Shown here in pieces: positions 1-5,276 of a stretch of DNA of 5,276 bases; the first letter of the stretch is position 1, and every line of letters starts with the position of its first letter. The position numbers were made by a program, and so were the translations under genes. This DNA is from Chitinophagaceae bacterium. GTDB lineage: Bacteria; Bacteroidota; Bacteroidia; Chitinophagales; Chitinophagaceae. The stretch covers positions 1 to 5,276 of the forward strand of contig CANHLV010000148.1 in NCBI GenBank assembly GCA_947461495.1, read 5' to 3'. Below the pieces are notes generated by a model, which saw nothing but the letters and a program-made list of their open reading frames with translations, was not told where the DNA came from and made no database searches.

Positions 1-1244
1 ATTACTTGATTAGTGTTTGACGGATTAATATCAATGGATAAAGCATACCAACCCTGACCACTTGCCCATCCAGAAGCGGGTTGTGCAGCAGTTGCAGTCC
101 AAATGTTACCACCATCTGTTGATTTATAAATGGTAGGTACCTGATAAGTAGCATCTGCAGGTAATGCATAGAGCACATTGTCTTGTACTGCAATTTCAGC
201 TCGCATGTTGTAAGTAGGAAATGGAGTTGTTGGTGCAGTCCAAGTTCCGGCACTTACTGTAACCGGAATATCTGTATAACGATATGCTTGTGCAGTAAAA
301 ATTCCTGCTACAACATGTAATCTACCCGGACCTGAAGTTGAGCTGATTTCAAGATCACAAATTCTATTGCTCAATCCGGTTGGCGTTATCGTTGTCCAAT
401 TATTCCCTCCATCAACAGAACGTAATAAGCCATTACCACTTGTAGCAAGATATATATTACCTTGATAATCACATAAAATTCTTGTGCAATAACCATATGC
501 AGAAGTAGTGCTCAACTGAGTCCAAGTATTACCGCGATCCGTACTTTTATAAACACCATTTCCCTTAACTGCATCTGCATTATAATACGCCTCTCCTGTG
601 CAAAAATAAATTGTATTATAGTTGGTAGGATCCTGACAAATATCTGTGATAGCCAAGTTACTGAGATAGTCATTAACCAAAGACCAGTTTGCAGGAGAAG
701 CAGTTATATCTGTTGTTTTCCACAAACCTCCATCTACTCCACCTACCCAAACCGTTTTGTAAGTAAGATCTGTTGAATCAACCATTACAGCTCTGACTCG
801 GCCTGACGAAATGCCGCTGTTTGCTCTGGAATTACCGTTGCTGGCACCAACAGCATCTCGACTGGGACCTCGCTCATTCCAAGATAATGAAATGGCCGTT
901 GTGGCTGGAATCCTTCCCATTAGCACATCATTTCTGGATTGTTTGGTAAATGTTATCGCATCCAATAAACGCTCTCTAGGTACTTTTCCGGTTGCGGGAT
1001 CTTTAGTTCTCTCAAACTCAAATAGAGCCGCTTTATCCGGACCGTCATATTCTTCATTTTCTTCCTCCTCTTCCATCTCTCTTTTTCTTTCCTTAATGGC
1101 TTTGCGTTCTTGACGTTTAGATTTAAATTGAAACTGTTGATTTATATTTTTTTCGGTTAGATTATAAACTTCCTGAGCATGACTATCAAGTACCCATAGC
1201 ATCAAAAGAAATACGGTTAATGAATGAAACAACAATTTTTTCAT
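1..1244 (-). CDS. Secreted Asp-box (BNR/VPS10-like) repeat protein, N-terminal 414 residues, partial
   Basis: The frame is open from the ATG at 1244 to the left edge, so the C-terminus is missing. Residues 1-23 form a signal peptide: Lys-Lys, a hydrophobic core from about 4 to 19, then SHA before Gln24. The protein is therefore exported. Residues 40-65 are very charged (Lys/Arg, then five Glu). Residues 66-96 carry a pro-region-like stretch with DPATGKVPRERL at 82-93. The propeller-like part starts near WNERGPSR (122-129) and GRVRAV (148-153). It contains a degenerate GGVDGGLWKTTD (168-179) and canonical Asp-boxes at 233-241, 275-283 and 374-382. Such repeats build beta-propellers as in VPS10/sortilin and GH74 proteins. 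They do not prove an enzyme, and no catalytic residues can be assigned. Bacteroidota relatives often end in a type IX secretion sorting domain, but that end is outside the window. The start is supported by the signal peptide. The gene follows the topoisomerase operon on the same strand after 213 bases and is probably a separate transcript. Confidence 0.88.
   Translation of the reverse strand, partial: MKKLLFHSLTVFLLMLWVLDSHAQEVYNLTEKNINQQFQFKSKRQERKAIKERKREMEEEEENEEYDGPDKAALFEFERTKDPATGKVPRERLLDAITFTKQSRNDVLMGRIPATTAISLSWNERGPSRDAVGASNGNSRANSGISSGRVRAVMVDSTDLTYKTVWVGGVDGGLWKTTDITASPANWSLVNDYLSNLAITDICQDPTNYNTIYFCTGEAYYNADAVKGNGVYKSTDRGNTWTQLSTTSAYGYCTRILCDYQGNIYLATSGNGLLRSVDGGNNWTTITPTGLSNRICDLEISSTSGPGRLHVVAGIFTAQAYRYTDIPVTVSAGTWTAPTTPFPTYNMRAEIAVQDNVLYALPADATYQVPTIYKSTDGGNIWTATAAQPASGWASGQGWYALSIDINPSNTNQV
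99..548 (-). repeat. Three canonical Asp-box repeats within the secreted protein
   Basis: The translated frame shows KSTDRGNTW (522-548), RSVDGGNNW (396-422) and KSTDGGNIW (99-125). All match the Asp-box pattern S-x-D-x-G-x-x-W. Spacing is 42 residues between the first two and 99 between the second and third, so one or more blades in between probably lack a recognisable box. Asp-boxes sit on hairpins between propeller strands and are structural rather than catalytic. These are protein-level repeats; the DNA copies have diverged. Confidence 0.85.
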
Positions 1245-1296
1245 TGTAATAAATAGTGAGTTTTTTTTACAGATATTTCTTGAGGAGAGAGGGTCA

Positions 1297-1330
1297 CAAA
1301 CTTATTAGAAACAAGTAACTTGAAAAAAAA
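1297..1330 (-). promoter_or_regulatory. Possible Bacteroidota-type promoter of the secreted-protein gene
   Basis: On the minus strand, TAAGTTTG (1304-1297) matches the Bacteroidota -7 consensus TAnnTTTG exactly. At the expected distance upstream there is a T-run (1330-1323) rather than a clean TTTG -33 element, so the match is only half good. Transcription would begin near 1290, leaving a leader of about 45 bases. The leader ends in an A-rich stretch and shows no Shine-Dalgarno sequence before the ATG at 1244. A perfect 5-base inverted repeat with a 1-base centre, CAAGTTACTTG (1322-1312), lies between the two elements and could be an operator or chance. The background is very AT-rich, so false matches are likely. 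Confidence 0.35.
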
Positions 1331-1409
1331 TAATAATGCACAAAATATTAACCGCAAAGAAAAAATTCTGATACAAATTTTTCATTAGGAAATAACAAAG
1401 AAGGCTCAC

Positions 1410-1435
1410 AAAAAATGTAAAGTCTTACTATTTAC
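1410..1435 (-). terminator. Weak candidate intrinsic terminator of the topoisomerase IV operon
   Basis: On the minus strand, 23 bases after the parC stop codon, GTAAA (1435-1431) can pair with TTTAC (1421-1417) around a 9-base loop. A further base leads into a run of six T (1415-1410). The position and T-tract fit a terminator, but the stem is short and AT-rich, so it would be weak. No better hairpin is visible in the spacer before the next gene. Confidence 0.3.
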
Positions 1436-1440
1436 TAATG

Positions 1441-1454
1441 AATAAAATTTTATT
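1441..1454. repeat. Perfect 14-base AT-only palindrome just after parC
   Basis: AATAAAATTTTATT reads the same on both strands and begins 3 bases beyond the parC stop codon. An RNA hairpin here would have only about five A-U pairs and no T-tract after it, so it is a poor terminator. It may be a chance product of the AT-rich spacer or a minor 3'-end feature. Confidence 0.4.
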
Positions 1455-1457
1455 TAT

Positions 1458-3974
1458 CTAAAACAATTCACCTTGATTGTCTTCTTTTGATTTCTTCTCT
1501 TCCCATTCCATTTCAACAGATTTTGAAAAATCAACAAGTTTTGCACCTGCGGCCTTCCACCCCATAACTTCTACCAAGTCTGCAACTTTAAATTTCTTCA
1601 CATTAATTTGCTGCCCTCTGCCGGTTTGAACTTTTAATACAGGAGATGCAACAGTAGTAACAGCTTCAACATAATTTTCTTTGCCTTCCTTGATAAAAAA
1701 GAATTTAGAATTTAATGTAGTTGTTTCAATTTTGAAACGCTTGATGTTATACTGTAACTTTTCATTATCCAGATAAATAGCTGAAATTATTTTTTCAGCA
1801 CTATATTTTTCAATCAGTAATACTTTCTCAGGATCAAAACGCTGTGTCAACTCCTGATCGGTGATTTCGTAATTTCCATCATTGTAAATAACCAAAATTC
1901 TGTCTTCTGCATCAAACATGCCTAAATAATCTCCTTTTTCTTCAGTATTCAATCTGCCAAACTTATCATCAAACCACATTTTCTTGGCACTTAAAGTTGA
2001 TTTACCGGCCTCTTTGAATTTTACGGATTTAACCGGATATTTAGTTACTTGATTTCCGATACTACTTCTTCCTTTTATTTCCAATTCTTCAAAATAAAAA
2101 TCTAGCTCTTTATTACGGGCGCTGCAGTTTGGACTTAAAGTGATTTTAACTTGTTCAGCCTCACCATTAGGGTTAGCCGAAAAATAATGAACTTTACTTC
2201 TTTCAGAACCTTTGGTTAAATCATATTCTTTTTCTCTTGTGATGCTGGTAACGTTAAAACGCTTGGCGAAACTCACTCCTGTTTTACCATCTAGATAAAT
2301 CATATTGTAAGTAGTACGCTCATCATTTTTTTGAAACAATGCAACGTGTAGTATGTCTTTACCAATAAATACTTTATCTGCTACACGAACTACTTTCATG
2401 GTCCCCCCTTTGGTAAAAGCGATGATATCATCTAGGTCACTGCATTCTAATACAAATTCATCTTTTTTCAATGAAGTACCAATGAATCCATCAGCGAAAT
2501 TGGCATAAAGCTTTGTATTGGCTATAGCTACAGTCTTTGCTTGAATGGTATCAAACAATTTGATTTCAGTTTTGCGCTCTCTTCCCTTACCGTATTTCTT
2601 TAACAGATTTTCATAATAGGCTACCGCATAATCAACCAAATTTTGCAAATCATGTTTTACCTGTTTGATTTCAGCTTCAAGACCTTTTATTTGGTCATTT
2701 AATTCATCGATGTCGAGTCTATAAATTCTTCGTACAGGCTTCTCAGTGAGTTTTAAAATATCTTCTCTTGTAATTTCTCTTTTTAATTTCTTTTTGAATG
2801 GCTCGAAAGCTTTGTCAATAGCCAATATAACTTTATCCCAGGTTTCATGCTTCTTTTCGAGTTCCTTGTATATTTTTTCTTCGAAGAATATTTTTTCAAG
2901 TGAAGTATAATGCCATTTTTCTTGAAGTTCTGCCAGTTTGATTTCCAGCTCTCTTTTTAATAGTTCTTTGGTGTTTTCAGCAGAAATTTTTAATAATTCC
3001 GTAACGGTAAGAAACTGAGGTTTCTGCTCTACAATTACACAGGCATTAGGAGAAATACTAACTTCACAATCTGTGAATGCATATAAAGCATCGATTGTAA
3101 TATCAGGAGAAATGCCTGCAGCCAATTCGATGATGATTTCTACATCGGCGGCAGTATGGTCCATTACTTTTTTAATCTTAATCTTTCCTTGATCATTGGC
3201 TTTTACAATACTCTCCATCAATTGAGTTGTTGTAACTCCGTAAGGAACACTTCTGATGACCAGTGTTTTTTTGTCTTGCTCTTCAATAGTAGCTCTTACT
3301 CTTACTTTTCCTCCTCTTTTGCCATCATTGTAATTACTGGCATCCATGGTGCCGCCTGTTTGAAAATCAGGAAAAATTTCAAATTTACGTCCACGTAATG
3401 CTTTTATAGAAGCTTCAATCAGTTCACAAAAATTGTGAGGTAAAATTTTAGTTGCCAAGCCAACAGCAATACCTTCAGCACCCTGAGCCAATAGTAATGG
3501 AAATTTCATCGGTAAGGTTACGGGTTCGTTTTTACGACCGTCGTAACTTAATTGCCAATTGGTGGTCTTTGCATTGAAAGCCACTTCCAAAGCGAATTTA
3601 CTCAAACGTGCCTCGATATATCTTGGTGCAGCCGCATCATCACCTGTACGTACATCACCCCAGTTTCCCTGAGTGTCAATAAGTAAATCTTTTTGTCCGA
3701 GATTAACTATCGCATCTCCAATACTAGCATCACCATGAGGATGATACTGCATACTTTGCCCAATGATGTTTGCTACTTTGTTGTAACGACCATCATCCAT
3801 TTCTTTCATGGCATGTAAAATCCTACGTTGCACTGGTTTAAGGCCATCTTCAACTGCAGGCACAGCCCTTTCCAAGATTACATAACTCGCGTAATCCAAA
3901 AACCAGGTCTTATATTGACCACTAACGCCTTTTTCGCTATGCGAATATTCTTCTTTTGTTTTCTTTGTAGCCAT
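1458..3974 (-). CDS. parC: DNA topoisomerase IV subunit A (ParC; GyrA/ParC family)
   Basis: This is the DNA cleavage and rejoining subunit of a type IIA topoisomerase, acting in the cytoplasm as a heterotetramer with ParE. Complete, 838 residues. The winged-helix region (about 30-140) holds the quinolone-region motif YHPHGDASIGD (77-87) and the active-site Arg118-Tyr119 in AAAPRYIEARL; Tyr119 forms the covalent DNA link. The tower (about 140-325) includes LLLAQGAEGIAVGLATKILPH, with Ile177 at the place of the DNA-bending isoleucine. Residues 326-465 are helical coiled-coil arms. The C-terminal DNA-wrapping domain spans about 480-815. It lacks a canonical QRRGGKG GyrA-box; GRSSIGNQV (635-643) looks like a degenerate one. 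That and the ParE-type partner favour topoisomerase IV over gyrase. A charged tail ends in QGELF. The ATG at 3974 gives a short Lys-rich leader before the conserved core and lies 20 bases after the upstream gene, so co-transcription is likely. Ala83 sits where E. coli GyrA has Ser83. Confidence 0.95.
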   Translation of the reverse strand: MATKKTKEEYSHSEKGVSGQYKTWFLDYASYVILERAVPAVEDGLKPVQRRILHAMKEMDDGRYNKVANIIGQSMQYHPHGDASIGDAIVNLGQKDLLIDTQGNWGDVRTGDDAAAPRYIEARLSKFALEVAFNAKTTNWQLSYDGRKNEPVTLPMKFPLLLAQGAEGIAVGLATKILPHNFCELIEASIKALRGRKFEIFPDFQTGGTMDASNYNDGKRGGKVRVRATIEEQDKKTLVIRSVPYGVTTTQLMESIVKANDQGKIKIKKVMDHTAADVEIIIELAAGISPDITIDALYAFTDCEVSISPNACVIVEQKPQFLTVTELLKISAENTKELLKRELEIKLAELQEKWHYTSLEKIFFEEKIYKELEKKHETWDKVILAIDKAFEPFKKKLKREITREDILKLTEKPVRRIYRLDIDELNDQIKGLEAEIKQVKHDLQNLVDYAVAYYENLLKKYGKGRERKTEIKLFDTIQAKTVAIANTKLYANFADGFIGTSLKKDEFVLECSDLDDIIAFTKGGTMKVVRVADKVFIGKDILHVALFQKNDERTTYNMIYLDGKTGVSFAKRFNVTSITREKEYDLTKGSERSKVHYFSANPNGEAEQVKITLSPNCSARNKELDFYFEELEIKGRSSIGNQVTKYPVKSVKFKEAGKSTLSAKKMWFDDKFGRLNTEEKGDYLGMFDAEDRILVIYNDGNYEITDQELTQRFDPEKVLLIEKYSAEKIISAIYLDNEKLQYNIKRFKIETTTLNSKFFFIKEGKENYVEAVTTVASPVLKVQTGRGQQINVKKFKVADLVEVMGWKAAGAKLVDFSKSVEMEWEEKKSKEDNQGELF

Positions 3975-3994
3975 TAATTTCTAAGTATTCTTTT

Positions 3995-4810
3995 TTATTC
4001 AGCTTTGGTACGATATTTAATTTCAAAATCTTTCATGTTGGCAACTTTGCCCTGCACATCAAACTGATCCATGGCAATCATTACTTTAAATCTCCATAGC
4101 AGGTAGGCATCCCCGGTAGTTTCCTTAGATTTAGATAAAAAGTTGTGAATGATTTTACCGGCTTTTTGCCAATCAGGCATGATGAATTTCTTCAATTCCG
4201 AATCATAAAATTCATAGTCATATTGTATGAGTTTCTTACCCCCTTCCAATATTCTCACACCTTTATTTTCAGCACATATTTTTGTCCATTCATCAGGGTC
4301 AACTTCAAACTCACTCAACGTAATTTCTCTTGCTAGTTTTTTTGCTTTCAAAAATTCTTTTGCAGGAATTTCTGACAACCAAGTTGGGTAAAATATATTT
4401 CCTTTCTCATTGATAAAAGGCAAATTGTTCAAATATAAAATCATCACCCTGCTCTGGAATTCTTTCATGAAAGGTAAGAGCCAGTAATAACCACATACAT
4501 CATGTTTGTTCTGGGCAGCCCAAATCCAAATGACTTCATTCTCTGATTCTTGCATTTTTTCTACCAACCATTTTGCTGTGTCATTATCATCACTGTGAGC
4601 TGAGATTTTATTTTCATAATCACCGCCTTCTAGGACGGTATGCCACCATTGCTTACGGAAATCTATACCCTCCTGACTGTAAATATTTTCCAAAGGCCCT
4701 ACAGCTAAATCATCTCTGATTAACATTACTTCGCCGGTTAAACTTTCATCTAGACTTATGGCTTCTTTAAGTCTTGCTACATCCGGCTCGTTAAAAACTA
4801 TATGAATCAT
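3995..4810 (-). CDS. DUF1835/DUF3658 protein encoded between parE and parC, function unknown
   Basis: A 271-residue protein with no signal peptide or membrane segment, so probably cytoplasmic. The N-terminal half (about 1-125) fits the DUF1835 family: it opens with IHIVFNEPDVARLKEAI, has RDDLAVGPL at 32-40, and the aromatic block WIWAAQNKHDVCGYYWL at 95-111. The C-terminal half (about 155-265) fits DUF3658, with FEVDPDEW (168-175), EGGKKL (189-194) and TTGDAYLLWR (231-240). Family assignment is from recall of these motifs, not a search. No biochemical function is known to me, and no catalytic motif can be named. The start is well set: ATG at 4810, 10 A/T-only bases after the parE stop, with no Shine-Dalgarno sequence. 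Its place inside the topoisomerase IV operon, which I recall as common in Bacteroidota, suggests a role linked to the enzyme's assembly, regulation or DNA replication. That role is inference. Confidence 0.9.
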   Translation of the reverse strand: MIHIVFNEPDVARLKEAISLDESLTGEVMLIRDDLAVGPLENIYSQEGIDFRKQWWHTVLEGGDYENKISAHSDDNDTAKWLVEKMQESENEVIWIWAAQNKHDVCGYYWLLPFMKEFQSRVMILYLNNLPFINEKGNIFYPTWLSEIPAKEFLKAKKLAREITLSEFEVDPDEWTKICAENKGVRILEGGKKLIQYDYEFYDSELKKFIMPDWQKAGKIIHNFLSKSKETTGDAYLLWRFKVMIAMDQFDVQGKVANMKDFEIKYRTKAE

Positions 4811-4820
4811 TTTTTTTAAA

Positions 4821-5276
4821 TTATGCTTTGATATTTTCTTCTATTAAATCCAATTCAACTTTCAAATTTTCAATAATGAAATCTTGACGTTGTGGTGTGT
4901 TTTTTCCCATATAATATTCAAGGAGATTTTGAACATGCTCACCTTGCTCCATGATTACAGGTTGTAATTTCATGTCAACACTAATGAAACGTGCAAATTC
5001 ATCTGGGCTGATTTCACCCAATCCTTTAAATCGGGTTATTTCAGGCTTAGCTCCTAGCTTTTTCATGGCTGCTTGTTTCTCCGTTTCATCGTAGCAATAA
5101 ATGGTTTCCTGTTTATTTCTCACCCTGAACAGAGGCGTTTCTAAAATATAGACGTGTCCATTTTTTACCAAATCAGGGAAGAATTGCAAGAAGAATGTCA
5201 TTAACAATAATCGAATATGCATACCATCGACATCAGCATCTGTTGCAAATACTATATTGTTATAACGAAGACCTTC
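4821..5276 (-). CDS. parE: DNA topoisomerase IV subunit B (ParE), C-terminal 151 residues, partial
   Basis: The frame is open from the right edge to the TAA at 4823-4821. It lacks the N-terminal ATPase and transducer domains, roughly three quarters of a typical subunit. The fragment opens inside the TOPRIM domain with ATDADVDGMHIRLLL, which carries the DxDxD metal-binding aspartates; the partner glutamate (EGDS-type motif) lies outside. Then come GHVYILETPLFRV, ITRFKGLGEISPDEF and the family's C-terminal signature EYYMGKNTPQRQDFI. ParE supplies ATP-driven strand passage and binds the Mg2+ that assists cleavage by ParC. The large insertion found in the C-terminal part of enterobacterial GyrB is absent between the PLFRV and KGLGE segments, which fits ParE. 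The Met at 5222 is internal to the TOPRIM motif and is not the start. The gene heads the visible part of the operon, 10 bases before the DUF1835 gene. Confidence 0.94.
   Translation of the reverse strand, partial: EGLRYNNIVFATDADVDGMHIRLLLMTFFLQFFPDLVKNGHVYILETPLFRVRNKQETIYCYDETEKQAAMKKLGAKPEITRFKGLGEISPDEFARFISVDMKLQPVIMEQGEHVQNLLEYYMGKNTPQRQDFIIENLKVELDLIEENIKA

Noticed and set aside
2..253. Minus-strand open frame of 83 codons in another frame
   Set aside because: It overlaps the secreted-protein gene, whose own frame contains an Asp-box in the same bases.
811..1113. Plus-strand open frame of 100 codons
   Set aside because: It is antisense to the secreted-protein gene, whose frame is continuous and has a signal peptide and Asp-boxes. 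Its Ser-rich end is just the complement of the Glu-rich stretch.
1245..1457. Small RNA, tRNA or mobile-element remnant in the spacer
   Set aside because: The spacer is AT-rich with only weak hairpins. There is no cloverleaf, no terminal inverted repeat pair and no coding frame with a plausible product.
3156..3398. Plus-strand open frame of 80 codons
   Set aside because: It lies antisense within the conserved tower region of parC and shows no recognisable domain.
4145..4336. Plus-strand open frame of 63 codons
   Set aside because: It is antisense to the DUF3658 part of the middle gene, with low-complexity Phe-rich content typical of a shadow frame.
4821..5222. A separate short gene starting at the Met at 5222
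   Set aside because: The frame continues upstream to the window edge and the Met lies within the TOPRIM motif DADVDGMHI, so this is a truncated view of parE.
1458..5276. Calling the pair gyrA/gyrB
   Set aside because: The B subunit lacks the GyrB-type insertion and the A subunit lacks a canonical GyrA-box, and the gene order fits topoisomerase IV of Bacteroidota. Without the rest of the genome this is strong but not absolute.

Overview
The window looks like part of an AT-rich chromosome from a member of the Bacteroidota. Three things point there. Both topoisomerase IV subunits have the sequence style of that phylum. They are separated by a DUF1835-family gene, an arrangement I recall from Bacteroidota genomes. 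The remaining gene encodes an exported Asp-box (BNR-like) repeat protein with a pro-region of the kind common in that phylum. Ribosome binding sites are A-rich with no clear Shine-Dalgarno sequence, which also fits. I cannot place the genus from sequence alone.

All four genes are on the minus strand, so transcription runs from high to low coordinates. From the right edge come: the C-terminal 151 residues of ParE (5276-4821, 5' end outside the window); a 271-residue DUF1835/DUF3658 protein (4810-3995); and a complete 838-residue ParC/GyrA-type subunit (3974-1458). Gaps of only 10 and 20 bases suggest a single operon. A 213-base spacer (1245-1457) follows, holding a weak terminator-like hairpin and a possible Bacteroidota-type promoter. 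The last gene starts at 1244 and runs off the left edge. It is a secreted beta-propeller-like protein with a signal peptide and at least three canonical Asp-boxes.

The operon would supply the A and B subunits of topoisomerase IV, which unlinks daughter chromosomes and relaxes supercoils. ParE provides ATPase and TOPRIM functions, and ParC provides the cleavage tyrosine and DNA-wrapping domain. The uncharacterised middle gene is the best lead for something undescribed: its position suggests a topoisomerase-linked or replication-linked role. A second lead is the last five residues of ParC (QGELF), which resemble a sliding-clamp binding peptide. I see no tRNA, rRNA, CRISPR array, insertion sequence or phage gene.
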